Source of the DNA: Glaciimonas sp. PAMC28666
GTDB taxonomy: Bacteria > Pseudomonadota > Gammaproteobacteria > Burkholderiales > Burkholderiaceae_D
Direction of reading: 5' to 3'
DNA length: 64,000 nt
Assembly: GCF_016917355.1 (NCBI RefSeq)
Contig: NZ_CP070304.1
Coordinates: 3,038,001 to 3,102,000, forward strand
Made by a program: the position numbers and the translations under genes. Below the pieces are notes generated by a model. The model was not told the DNA's origin, searched no databases, and saw only the letters and a program-made list of their open reading frames with translations. Of this stretch, positions 14,827 through 23,790 are shown piece by piece (the first letter of the stretch is position 1; every line of letters begins with the position of its first letter).

Positions 14827-17655
14827 TCACCGAATAATTGCACGCCTGCGGGCGATGGCGATTGCCTCGGTACGATTATGCGCATTGAGTTTTTGGTTGA
14901 TATTACGTAAATGCGCACGTACGGTGGTGACCGAGACAAACAGTTTCTCTGCGATGACCTGATTGCCATGGCCTTCTGCCAACAGCCATAAAACTTCGCG
15001 CTCGCGCTCAGTGACGGCACCGCTTATTTTAGGGGTAGCGGGGCGGCTGCTCTTATCCATACCCATTGGGCCGACTTGTTCGAACTTCGGTTCCGAGGGA
15101 TTGCTGCGCGACGTATTTTGCGCGGTGATAATTTTTTCTGCGAATAAACGTATTACATTCTGGTCGCGCAGTGTGAAGGTTGCATATAACTTACCCTGCG
15201 GTAGATTTTGCAGGGCGGTCAGTAATTCTTCGATTAGTCGCAGTAGCGCGGGACCTTCATCCTGAAAAATACGGACAAAATTTTCCGGCTGCGCTTCGAT
15301 CAACGCTTCCGCAAGCTTGACCAACGCCAGGCCTTTGCTTTCCGCCTGAACTGAGGCGAAGCCCATTGCCATTGCATACAGCACTTTGGTGCGGAGCGCA
15401 TATCGCACACGCCCCCGGCGCACGGCATCGCCCAAATGCTCCTTCAATAACGGGACAGCACCAAGCGCCTGTCCGCTATGGATTTGCATTCTTAACAAAG
15501 CGAGCGTGGGGCTATCGATATCATTTGCGATCGGTTGAAAATCAGGATGCGCATTCACCGATACAGGGTTAATTAATGCAAGCATCTCTTTTGCAGTATC
15601 CAAATCTTGTTCCAGCATGGCACCACGCGCTCGCTCGATACGCGCCATGTCCACCAGCCGCGTAAGTCCACGTTGTAACCCCAGATGCTCCATATCAAAC
15701 AGGGTTTGCAGAGCGTCGTTACCATTTCCTTCTGCGCGCAAAATCCGCACATAAATCAAATGACTGGCGATCAAATGATCCGGCATGCCAGCTTCTTTCA
15801 CCAACGGGAGATACATTTTTAACAGTCGCCTGGCTTGGTCCAGCATGCCGGTTTCATAATAGATCTCGGCCAGATAGAGACTGGAAAAACCGCTGTCGGC
15901 ACCGTACCTACCCATGCCGGGAGGCCGTTGTTCTCCGATCAGAAGATGCAGTCGCGCCGCTGCGGAGCGAAATTTACCCTGCAACATATCAAGCATACTA
16001 TTCATATAGCCGGCCACGGCGCCGCCAAACAGCGATCTGCCAGTTGAGTATTGTTGCGTGACGCGGTCGAGGGCCAGTCGTGCTTCCTGATGGCGACCGA
16101 TGGTGGCGTAATAATAGGCGCAACCGATCATTAGCATGGTCTGCAAGAAGGGCGCGTAAGCATCGTTTTGCAACACCTGGGCACCCTCCCAAATCGGGGC
16201 GGTTTCCTCGATCCTGTCCAGCATGACCAGACTGAATGTACGCAACGCCATCGACGCAGCATACGACATGCGCTTGGTAGAACCAGAGTGCACGTCGTCG
16301 GCGATATCATTACTGCCAACTGCCTCCAGTAGCGCCAGTGCCTCTGCGCTGCGATTGGTGTGAATCAGAACCCAGGCATAGACAAAAATTAACTTTTGAT
16401 TGCCTTCCAGGGTCGTTCCTTTCAGTGTATCGAACCAGCGCGCGAGTAATCGCACCCGCCCTTGCAGCAGTAACGATTCCGCTTTTTGTTCGAGTAATTC
16501 CAACAGCAGCGTTTTATCTTGCGTCAGGACCGCGTGATCAATCGCGGGTATCGGTCGATCCTGCTGCAGATACCAATTCGACGCTCGACGATGTAAAGTG
16601 CGCGATAAGCCAGGATATTTTTGTTCTAGCTGAGAACGCAAAAAAGTGGAAAATAACGGGTGATAACTGAACCACTTGCGTTGCTCATCCAGCGGGGCAA
16701 TAAACATATTTGAACGTTCGACCTCCTCCAGCAGGCGCTGACTGTCATCGCGTCCCGTGATGGCGTTGCAGCTCTCGATACAAAATTGTTGCAGGATACT
16801 GGTCTGTAAAATAAATTCCTGCAAATATTGCGGTTTCTGAGAAAGTACGTCCTCGGCCAGATACGTCGCAATGGTGCTGTTTGACCCGGAAAATGTTTCT
16901 ACAAATTGACGTGGATCAGGATTGTTTTCAAGTGCCAGCGATGCCAGCCATAACGCTGCGGGCCATCCATCGGTGATCTCATGAAGTCGTTTTAACTCCG
17001 GATCGGCGAGCGTCAAGCAGCGCTTGTCACGTAGGAATTCAGTGGTTTCCTGGAGACTAAAACGCAAGTGTATCGCATCGCATTCAAGCAACTCCTGACG
17101 CGCACGTAGCCGCGCCAGGTTCAATAGCGACTTACCGCGTGCGCCAATAATGATCTGCTGCCCGGTTCCCAGCGTGTCAATAGTTTGCTGGATAAGCGAC
17201 AGCACCGCGGGGCTATGCAGGGTCTCGAATTCATCGAGTATTAGCACGAATGGCAACGCGGTGGCGATGACGGCATCCAACAATCCGGCGGTGGACTGAC
17301 TGAGATCCTCATAGCTTTTTTCAGTTGCCACCACTTCAGAAAAGATGCGCGTAGCAAGAAGCATTTTTTGAAGCGCCTGAGTCAGGTTATACGCGAATTG
17401 ATCGAGATCATTGTCGCCTGTATCCAATGTTAACCAAGCGACTGCTTGTTGTTCAGACGTCAGCAGTTTATACACGGAACGTAATAGCGTGGTCTTACCG
17501 AAACCTGCAGGCGCATCAATGATCATGAGCTTTACCGTATCGGCGCGAAGCATCCGGTCAACGACTTGCTGGCGAGTGATGAAAAGGAGTGAATTCGACG
17601 GGGGGCTAAATTTGGATGGTGGGAAATGCTTTATGCCTGTGGATTTTTTTGTCAT
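14827..17655 (-). CDS. LuxR family regulator of the MalT-like large ATP-binding (LAL) type
   Basis: 942-residue signal-transduction ATPase regulator. It has an N-terminal STAND/AAA-like ATPase with Walker A DAPAGFGKTTLL (residues 47-58) and Walker B LILDEFE (near 140), a long helical TPR-like middle region (about 400-800) and a C-terminal LuxR helix-turn-helix (VTEREREVLWLLAEGHGN to VSVTTVRAHLRNINQKL, about 875-935). Such proteins activate transcription on inducer and ATP binding. No obvious target operon is adjacent: the ABC operon lies downstream and a long gene-free region upstream. Confidence 0.93.
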   Translation of the reverse strand: MTKKSTGIKHFPPSKFSPPSNSLLFITRQQVVDRMLRADTVKLMIIDAPAGFGKTTLLRSVYKLLTSEQQAVAWLTLDTGDNDLDQFAYNLTQALQKMLLATRIFSEVVATEKSYEDLSQSTAGLLDAVIATALPFVLILDEFETLHSPAVLSLIQQTIDTLGTGQQIIIGARGKSLLNLARLRARQELLECDAIHLRFSLQETTEFLRDKRCLTLADPELKRLHEITDGWPAALWLASLALENNPDPRQFVETFSGSNSTIATYLAEDVLSQKPQYLQEFILQTSILQQFCIESCNAITGRDDSQRLLEEVERSNMFIAPLDEQRKWFSYHPLFSTFLRSQLEQKYPGLSRTLHRRASNWYLQQDRPIPAIDHAVLTQDKTLLLELLEQKAESLLLQGRVRLLARWFDTLKGTTLEGNQKLIFVYAWVLIHTNRSAEALALLEAVGSNDIADDVHSGSTKRMSYAASMALRTFSLVMLDRIEETAPIWEGAQVLQNDAYAPFLQTMLMIGCAYYYATIGRHQEARLALDRVTQQYSTGRSLFGGAVAGYMNSMLDMLQGKFRSAAARLHLLIGEQRPPGMGRYGADSGFSSLYLAEIYYETGMLDQARRLLKMYLPLVKEAGMPDHLIASHLIYVRILRAEGNGNDALQTLFDMEHLGLQRGLTRLVDMARIERARGAMLEQDLDTAKEMLALINPVSVNAHPDFQPIANDIDSPTLALLRMQIHSGQALGAVPLLKEHLGDAVRRGRVRYALRTKVLYAMAMGFASVQAESKGLALVKLAEALIEAQPENFVRIFQDEGPALLRLIEELLTALQNLPQGKLYATFTLRDQNVIRLFAEKIITAQNTSRSNPSEPKFEQVGPMGMDKSSRPATPKISGAVTEREREVLWLLAEGHGNQVIAEKLFVSVTTVRAHLRNINQKLNAHNRTEAIAIARRRAIIR

Positions 17656-17984
17656 GCCAGCACCATGTTTATGCTGGGTTTCGATGAGATTTTAATGCCA
17701 CTGATAGCCTCTATGACCGGCTTTTCAGCGGCAGAACATACTGCCAACGGACAAGCGATACCGATCGGTTCGATGGCATTATCAGGCAGTAAAATTGAAT
17801 TGCATAAGAGAAACTTTTTCTTCATTCCGGCTTCTCATTCGATCATCGCAACTCCACGAGCAGACTATTCGTCAGTTTCGGACGACGGCATAGGTCGCCC
17901 GAATAACTAAAAAAATGCTGACACTTACCTGGCTAGCGCCATTTTTTATTCAATTTTTACCAATTATGGTGATTCTATCGCAAA

Positions 17985-18026
17985 ATTTCCCGCGGGAAAT
18001 GCGCGTGAATGTTATTCGAAGAATAA
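17985..18026. promoter_or_regulatory. Two adjacent perfect palindromes
   Basis: ATTTCCCGCGGGAAAT at 17985-18000 is a perfect 16-bp palindrome. Twelve bases further, TTATTC (18012-18017) and GAATAA (18021-18026) form a perfect inverted repeat around GAA. Both look like dimeric regulator sites; the protein is unknown. Confidence 0.5.
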
Positions 18027-18141
18027 AAAAACAAAAAGATGCCAGGACAGACGAGGGCGCGTGGCGGGGAGGTCGAATGGCAACGCTGTGGAATGCTGCC
18101 TGAGGGGCAAGCGGTGATCCTGGTCTGACTTTTAGACTGGT

Positions 18142-18192
18142 AAAGACGGAAGATTTTCAGGCGCTGTACATAAAGCAGTGCCGTCTTTTTTA
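18142..18192 (+). terminator. Orphan Rho-independent terminator
   Basis: Outer arms AAAGACGG (18142-18149) and CCGTCTTT (18181-18188), an inner stem GCGCTG/CAGTGC within the loop, and a T-run on the plus strand. No plus-strand coding gene precedes it within 480 bases, so it may end a small RNA or an unnoticed transcript. Confidence 0.65.
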
Positions 18193-18266
18193 ATGCCGCA
18201 GTGTTGTTTTCTGGTCCGAAAGTCGCAGGTTAGCGGTTTGGTCGATTTACCTGCGACGCGGCTTAT

Positions 18267-18315
18267 GCGTAAGTTGCGTGAGTTTGCGTGAGTTTTCGTG
18301 AATTTGCGTGAGTTT
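18267..18315. repeat. 10-bp tandem repeat at the 3' end of the OmpW-like gene
   Basis: About five units of GCGTGAGTTT (GCGTAAGTT, GCGTGAGTTT twice, TCGTGAATTT, GCGTGAGTTT). The array ends within the stop codon of the minus-strand OmpW-like gene. Confidence 0.85.
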
Positions 18316-19144
18316 AAAACTTATAGCCCAGCGAAAAATTGGTGGCAATTGCTGGAATATTCAGTCTTGCGGTGCTGGTCAATACAGTATTGCCGTTCTT
18401 GTCCTTTACAGTGATGATCGAATCCGTTTGCAATGGAAGATAGGATACGCCGAGATTTCCAGACCAGTTATCGTCGAACGCAATGCTCAGGCCCCCATTC
18501 AAAACGGGTCTGAACGATGACGTCGCCTTGGCTTGAACTGTCGTGGCGTTGCTACCGGTCGAAACGAATGCCAGGTAACCGCCGGTGTTTTTCAGGTCCT
18601 GCGTAAAATTGTCGTTGAGTTTGACGTGCGTAAAGAAGTTGTAGCTCACGCCCGCCCCCAGATAAGGACGAAAGGTTGCTTTCGGATCGCGGAAATAATA
18701 TTGAAATAACAGCGTCGGACTCCACTGCATGACGTTTGCTACCGGATTATTGCCAGCTTTGTTAAGCACAACGGGAGGCACCGCCGCACCAAGAACGCCG
18801 GGGGTGGTGACGGTTCCGCTGCCGTAAATATCGAATCTTGGCGGTAATCCGGCGACGCTGGTGACGGCGATGTGATCGGTAACAAAATGCGTTACGGTCA
18901 ACAATGGCGTCACCGCGTTGCCGACCTTGAGGTTTGTCCCGGGTGAGTCGAAATGTTGGGGTAGGAGGGTGGTCTGCGTCAACAAAGAGACTCCCAGATC
19001 CGTGTGCAACGGCGTGCTGCTACTTCTTGCGTTATTGATATAAAGTCCACCGACGTTAACCACGGTGTCACCGGCTTTTTGCGCTGCCACCACGCTCGAT
19101 ATCAGGCTAATTGTTAAAGCGGCGATGCAACGACTTACTTTCAT
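18314..19144 (-). CDS. OmpW family outer membrane protein
   Basis: 276-residue outer membrane beta-barrel of the OmpW family. A signal peptide covers about residues 1-20 (MKVSRCIAALTISLISSVVA, cut before AQKAG). OmpW features are the DTVVNVGGLYI opening, MQWSPTLLFQYYF, FRPYLGAGVSYNFF, DDNWSGNLGVSYLPLQ and a terminal aromatic residue (GYKF). OmpW proteins form small hydrophobic channels. The repeat-rich lipoprotein gene is 53 bases upstream on the same strand, so the two probably form one unit. Confidence 0.88.
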   Translation of the reverse strand: MKVSRCIAALTISLISSVVAAQKAGDTVVNVGGLYINNARSSSTPLHTDLGVSLLTQTTLLPQHFDSPGTNLKVGNAVTPLLTVTHFVTDHIAVTSVAGLPPRFDIYGSGTVTTPGVLGAAVPPVVLNKAGNNPVANVMQWSPTLLFQYYFRDPKATFRPYLGAGVSYNFFTHVKLNDNFTQDLKNTGGYLAFVSTGSNATTVQAKATSSFRPVLNGGLSIAFDDNWSGNLGVSYLPLQTDSIITVKDKNGNTVLTSTARLNIPAIATNFSLGYKF

Positions 19145-19197
19145 TATTTTTATCTCCCTTTTTTTATTTTTTTGCTGCTATCCAAGCTGAAATCGCT

Positions 19198-20301
19198 TTA
19201 ATGCGGCTTGCCGACATTTCCCAATAGCCCGGTCACTGGCGTCAACGGGCTACTGACAGATGCTGAACCGGATGCACTCGACAAAAGGCTGGTCACAGGG
19301 GCTAGCGGATTGCTGGCGGAAGCTGACCCTGCGGCGGAGGTTGTCCCTGATCCAGACGACAAAAGATTGGTGACGGGGGCGAGTGGACTGCTACCGCCTG
19401 CGGCCGAGCCAAGCGAAGTAAGCGCGCTCAGCGGACCGGTCGATTGACCAGCTGCGCCGCCGCCTGTGGTGATCAGTCCTGTGGTACTGCTGACGATGCC
19501 GCCAGACGTGGTGATGATGCCGCCAATATCTTTGACCAGAACGTTGCTGGAACTGGCACCGACTTGCGTACCCGCGCCGCTGATACCCGTGCCGACAGTG
19601 GCAATCACGCCTGCAATCGGCTGGCCCAAACCGGTGGTCTGGCCGATTGTCAGGGTGGTGCTGGAAAGGGTTGCCGCAAGTGGCGTGATCGCACTGCTCA
19701 TTGATTGTGTAACCTGTTCCACGGGGCCGGTAGCAAGCGATAGAGCAGCTAACTGACCAGCGCTATCAATCGAGACTCCCGCGTTATTGAGGGCCGATCC
19801 GACCGGACCTGTAAGAGGGCTTAACGGTTGCAACGGGCTGCCAGCTGCGCCGGAATCGGTGGCTAGCTGGCCGATATTTCCTACCGTGACCCCAGCGCCG
19901 CTGATGACGTTTCCGGTGCTGGCAACCGTGGTGCCGACGGAGTTCGGATTGGTGCCCATTTGCCCGATGCCGTTACTGACACCGTTCCCCAGCGCTGTCA
20001 CGATCTGGCCGGTGCTTGAGACGGTATTGCCGAGATCCATTTGCGTGGTAGCGATCCCCGGAATCGGCAATGGGGTCGTACCGATCAGATTGCCGACGTC
20101 AGAAACGGTTGAGCCGGTTTGACTGACCGCGTTACCGGTTTGAGCGATCGGTGCAGCCGCAGGAACAGCGGTGCCCGGAGTACTGCTCGCTCCGGGACCG
20201 ACCGAGCCAGAGCCGGTGCTACCGCAGCCAGTCAAGCTGAGTGTGGAGAGCGCAACAATAATTGCGGTAAAAATAACTGATTTTTTGTGAATTAAGTACA
20301 T
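19198..20301 (-). CDS. Repeat-rich collagen-like lipoprotein
   Basis: 367-residue low-complexity lipoprotein. The signal peptide ends in lipobox LTGC (lipidated Cys26). The rest is almost wholly Gly, Ser, Thr, Val and Ala, with degenerate repeats such as GNxVSxTGxxV in the middle and three copies of a PLAPVTxLLSS-like unit at the C-terminus. Similar proteins in Burkholderiales are annotated as collagen-like triple helix repeat proteins, although a strict Gly-X-Y period is not visible here. The start at 20301 (MYLIHKKSV), preceded by GGAGACCC, was chosen over one 22 codons upstream. Function unknown; a surface or periplasmic structural role is inference. Confidence 0.8.
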   Translation of the reverse strand: MYLIHKKSVIFTAIIVALSTLSLTGCGSTGSGSVGPGASSTPGTAVPAAAPIAQTGNAVSQTGSTVSDVGNLIGTTPLPIPGIATTQMDLGNTVSSTGQIVTALGNGVSNGIGQMGTNPNSVGTTVASTGNVISGAGVTVGNIGQLATDSGAAGSPLQPLSPLTGPVGSALNNAGVSIDSAGQLAALSLATGPVEQVTQSMSSAITPLAATLSSTTLTIGQTTGLGQPIAGVIATVGTGISGAGTQVGASSSNVLVKDIGGIITTSGGIVSSTTGLITTGGGAAGQSTGPLSALTSLGSAAGGSSPLAPVTNLLSSGSGTTSAAGSASASNPLAPVTSLLSSASGSASVSSPLTPVTGLLGNVGKPH

Positions 20302-20647
20302 TGGGTCTCCTGATTTTTTCAGATATTCACTATCTGTTTGATTTTGTTTGATTTGTGACAAACTCAACTTTTGCTGGTGTGCTTGTATAAGAGCAAGTTT
20401 GTGCAGTTTGGATCAATGTACCGATGAACGTTGCCGGGGAATATCGTCCAATCGGACTATATTGCGCTGGAGGTAAATCGACGCGTCTATCCATTAATGG
20501 GATAGTCCGCGCTTTTAAGCCAGGGTGCATTGGTAAGCGCTCACGAATAAAATAAACTGCATTGGTACTTGATTTTTACCTAAAGTCATATGATGATATG
20601 GTCACATTACGAAAAATCGCATCATCACAATTCAATGACGAGACATC
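20302..20647. other. Divergent intergenic region, lipoprotein / tetronate operon
   Basis: 346 bases between the minus-strand lipoprotein gene and the plus-strand FadR-type regulator gene; promoters for both directions are expected here. It contains the small palindrome at 20587-20600; no other clear signal was seen. Confidence 0.5.
20587..20600. promoter_or_regulatory. Palindrome before the FadR-type regulator, candidate operator
   Basis: CATAT-GATG-ATATG is a perfect inverted repeat with 5-bp arms, 48 bases before the regulator start. The arm length and spacing suit a dimeric GntR-family protein. Confidence 0.45.
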
Positions 20648-21430
20648 ATGTTCAAAAAATTGGCTGCCAATCGCGCCTCCTTGAGTGACACGGTTGCGCA
20701 GGAATTACTGCAAAAAATCGAAAGCGGCGAATACGGTCCCGGCGCAAAGTTGCCGACCGAACCGGTGCTTTCAGAAGAATATGGCGTCAGTCGTACCGTG
20801 GTCCGGGAAGCGATCTCCCGGTTGAAGAACGAAGGTGCGGTTGAACCACGCCAGGGCAGCGGCGTATATGTCAGCGAACAAGGGCATGTGCGACCGTTGC
20901 GAATACAGTTTGACGAGGCGTCTTCCGCTGACGCCGTACTGCAAATCGTGGAGCTGAGACGTGCTATCGACGCCGAGGTCGCCGCGTTGGCAGCGATTCG
21001 CCGCACGCCGCGCCAGCTCAAGGCAATTGAAAAGGCACTGCGCGGGATTGAAGCCGATGTCATTGCTGGAGGCGATGGCGTCAAGGCGGACGTGCTATTT
21101 CATCGCAGCATCGCCGATGCGACGGGCAACCCCTTCCTGTTGCAAACCTTAGCGTTTCTCAACCAGTATCTGGAAGCTGCGACCAAAGTTACCCGCTCCA
21201 ACGAAGCGCGCCACGCCGATTTTATGCGTCAGGTGTATGAGGAACACGCGGCCATCGCTACCGCCATCGCTGCTGGCGATGCGCTGGGTGCGCGAAACGC
21301 AGCCCAAACGCATATGTTCAATGCGGCGCGGCGCTTATCGCTGGGCGCAGCACCCGTCGCAGCGATGGAGAAATCCAACGCTCAGAAAGAAAAGCGCGCC
21401 CTGCCGAAAAAAGTTGCGCGTGCTACATAG
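20648..21430 (+). CDS. FadR/GntR family regulator of the tetronate operon
   Basis: 260-residue regulator with an N-terminal GntR winged helix (GAKLPTEPVLSEEYGVSRTV followed by VREAISRLKNEGAVEPRQGSG) and a C-terminal FCD domain (ELRRAIDAEVAALAA, then FHRSIADATGNPF). The C-terminal 20 residues are a basic tail rich in Lys, Arg and Ala. It is the first gene of the four-carbon sugar-acid cluster and most likely its repressor, with a tetronate or phosphorylated intermediate as ligand (inference). Confidence 0.88.
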   Translation: MFKKLAANRASLSDTVAQELLQKIESGEYGPGAKLPTEPVLSEEYGVSRTVVREAISRLKNEGAVEPRQGSGVYVSEQGHVRPLRIQFDEASSADAVLQIVELRRAIDAEVAALAAIRRTPRQLKAIEKALRGIEADVIAGGDGVKADVLFHRSIADATGNPFLLQTLAFLNQYLEAATKVTRSNEARHADFMRQVYEEHAAIATAIAAGDALGARNAAQTHMFNAARRLSLGAAPVAAMEKSNAQKEKRALPKKVARAT

Positions 21431-21554
21431 CGGATTACATTTAGCTTGCCTGGACTTCTCGCTTCTCGAATAGATGCTCCCACAACCTCGTGCGTTCATG
21501 GAACAGTTGAACATTTGCACCTTCACACATTAAATGAATGAGACAGGATTAATT

Positions 21555-22448
21555 ATGACCTTGAACGTCGGTGTTATCGGCCTTGGTGCCATGGGGTTGG
21601 GCGTTGCCCGTTCTTTGTTGCGAGCAGGTTTGCGCACGTACGCATGCGACCTTCGTCCTTCCGTGCTCGCCCAGTTTTCCAGTGAAGGCGGAATCGCTTG
21701 CAGCACCCCGGCCGAGCTCGGCGCGCACTGTGATGTCGTGCTAACGGTCGTCGTCAATGCCGTCCAGACTGAACAAGTATTATTTGGCGAAAACGGCGCT
21801 GCCGCCAGCATGAAGCCGGGCAGTCTGGTAATTGCCAGTGCGACGGTTGCCCCGGATTTTTCTGTTGCCTTGGGCCAGCGCTTAGCCGCGCTCGATTTAC
21901 TCATGCTGGATGGCCCGTTATCCGGCGGCGCAGCTCGCGCCAATGCGGGCGAGATGACGATGATGACGTCCGGTCCAGCGGTCGCTTATGCTAAAGCCGA
22001 AGCGGTTCTGGCAGCGATTGCCGGCAAAGTGTATCGCCTTGGCGATACGCATGGCGTCGGCTCCAAAGTCAAAGTAATCAATCAATTGCTGGCCGGTGTC
22101 CATATTGCCGCCGCCGCGGAAGCGATGGCGTTGGGGCTGCGTGAAGGTGTGGATCCCGATGCACTGTATGAAGTCATCACCAACAGCGCGGGAAACTCCT
22201 GGATGTTTGAAAATCGCGTTCCGCACATTTTGAAAGCGGACTACACCCCGCTATCGGCGGTCGATATTTTTGTGAAAGATCTGGGACTGGTGCTGGATAC
22301 CGCGCGTGCCAGTAAATTTCCGTTGCCGTTATCAGCCGCAGCCCATCAAATGTTCATGATGGCGTCCACCGCAGGGTTCGGCGGCGAGGACGATTCGGCC
22401 GTAATTAAAATTTTCCCCGGTATCAATTTGCCAGTCGCGAAGGATTAA
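21555..22448 (+). CDS. ltnD: L-threonate dehydrogenase
   Basis: 297-residue NAD-dependent dehydrogenase of the 3-hydroxyisobutyrate dehydrogenase family, expected to oxidise L-threonate to 2-oxo-tetronate. It shows the Rossmann motif VIGLGAMGLGVA at the N-terminus, the substrate-binding MLDGPLSGGAARANAGEMT and the catalytic lysine in GSKVKVINQLLAGVHIA. The start at 21555, with AGGA 7 bases before, was preferred to an ATG seven codons upstream. The specific assignment comes from its place next to otnK, otnC, otnI and denD. Confidence 0.88.
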   Translation: MTLNVGVIGLGAMGLGVARSLLRAGLRTYACDLRPSVLAQFSSEGGIACSTPAELGAHCDVVLTVVVNAVQTEQVLFGENGAAASMKPGSLVIASATVAPDFSVALGQRLAALDLLMLDGPLSGGAARANAGEMTMMTSGPAVAYAKAEAVLAAIAGKVYRLGDTHGVGSKVKVINQLLAGVHIAAAAEAMALGLREGVDPDALYEVITNSAGNSWMFENRVPHILKADYTPLSAVDIFVKDLGLVLDTARASKFPLPLSAAAHQMFMMASTAGFGGEDDSAVIKIFPGINLPVAKD

Positions 22449-22452
22449 TCAG

Positions 22453-23790
22453 ATGTCGAACTCTCATGACACTAACCATACTGCCCGACCGCTTCTTGGT
22501 TGCATCGCAGACGATTTTACCGGTGCCACCGATCTCGCCAACATGCTGGTGCGGGAGGGAATGCGCACCGTGCAAACGATCGGGATCGCTACTGTTGCGC
22601 CTACTGATGTGGACGCGATTGTTGTTGCGCTGAAATCACGCACCATTCCAGTCGATCAAGCCGTCGCAGAATCGCTGGCAGCGTTGGCATGGCTGCAGCA
22701 GCAAGGTTGCCGCCAGTTTTTCTTCAAATATTGCTCTACTTTCGATTCCACGCCGCAAGGAAATATAGGGCAAGTGACCGACGCCTTGCTGAACGCATTG
22801 GGTGCGGACTTTACGATTGCATGCCCCGTGTTTCCGGAGACCGGTCGCACGCTGTATCGCGGTCATTTGTTTATAAACAATCAGCTGCTTAACGAATCGG
22901 GAATGCAGAACCATCCGTTGACCCCAATGACGGACGCCAATCTGGTACGCGTGCTGCAACAGCAGACGGCTGGTAAGGTTGGTCTTATTGGCTATCCGGT
23001 CGTCGCGCAAGGTATTGCAGCAATTGCGGCAGATATTGCTTCACTGCGCCAGCAAGGCGTGCGCATGGCCATCGTAGACGCGTTAGAAAATAGCGACCTG
23101 TATGCTATCGGCGCGGCCTGTGCCGATCTGCCATTAGTCACCGGCGGCTCCGGTATTGCGCTCGGATTGCCAGGCAATTTTATTCGCGCCGGGTTGTTAA
23201 GCGTGTCGCAAAACAATCAGGCAAGCGCGCTGCCAACAATCGATGGATTGTCTGCGGTGCTGGCGGGCAGCGGCTCGCTGGCAACCAATGCGCAAGTTAC
23301 GCACTGGAACATAACGCGTCCATCCTTCTGTATCGATGCGTTGGCCGTCGCCAGAGGCGAACCGGTTGTAGCGAACGCGCTGGCATTTGCCCAGAAACAT
23401 CTGTCGCTGCAGGCACCATTAATTTACGCGACCACCTCATCGGAGCAGGTCAAACAAGTACAGGCTGAGTTAGGCGTCGAACGCGCGGGGGCCTTGATCG
23501 AAGACACGCTGGCCGAGATCGCTAAGGGATTGTTTGCATTGGGGGTACGCCGCTTCGTCATCGCCGGCGGAGAAACCTCCGGTGCGGTTGTCAAGGCGCT
23601 CAACGTCACGGCGCTGCGTATCGGCAAACAGATCGACCCGGGTGTACCGGCGACCGCTTCGATTGGTGATGTGCCACTGGCGCTGGCGCTCAAGTCTGGC
23701 AATTTCGGTGCGGTTGATTTCTTTGAAAAAGCCTTACGAGAGCTCGGCGACGATCGGATTCAAAGTTCTTTGGGAGCGACCGGTCAATGA
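22453..23790 (+). CDS. otnK: 3-oxo-tetronate kinase (four-carbon acid sugar kinase)
   Basis: 445-residue kinase of the DUF1537 family, expected to phosphorylate 3-oxo-tetronate at C4. The N-terminal domain begins with GCIADDFTGATDLANML, and CSTFDSTPQGNIG follows near residues 96-108; the C-terminal nucleotide-binding domain carries VIAGGETSGAVVKAL (about 370-385). It starts four bases after ltnD and its stop overlaps otnC by four bases, so all three are coupled. Confidence 0.92.
   Translation: MSNSHDTNHTARPLLGCIADDFTGATDLANMLVREGMRTVQTIGIATVAPTDVDAIVVALKSRTIPVDQAVAESLAALAWLQQQGCRQFFFKYCSTFDSTPQGNIGQVTDALLNALGADFTIACPVFPETGRTLYRGHLFINNQLLNESGMQNHPLTPMTDANLVRVLQQQTAGKVGLIGYPVVAQGIAAIAADIASLRQQGVRMAIVDALENSDLYAIGAACADLPLVTGGSGIALGLPGNFIRAGLLSVSQNNQASALPTIDGLSAVLAGSGSLATNAQVTHWNITRPSFCIDALAVARGEPVVANALAFAQKHLSLQAPLIYATTSSEQVKQVQAELGVERAGALIEDTLAEIAKGLFALGVRRFVIAGGETSGAVVKALNVTALRIGKQIDPGVPATASIGDVPLALALKSGNFGAVDFFEKALRELGDDRIQSSLGATGQ

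Larger units (their letters stand above)
17656..18313. other. Gene-poor region upstream of the LAL regulator
   Basis: About 660 bases between the LAL start and the end of the OmpW-like gene. Open frames on the plus strand overlap the LAL gene or lack family resemblance. It holds a 16-bp palindrome and a second inverted repeat (17985-18026), a plus-strand terminator (18142-18192) with no gene before it, and a 10-bp tandem repeat (18267-18315). A small plus-strand RNA is possible. Confidence 0.55.

Noticed and set aside
17626-17910. 95-codon plus-strand frame at the start of the LAL gene
   Set aside because: It begins inside the LAL coding region on the opposite strand, has no ribosome site and no recognisable domain.
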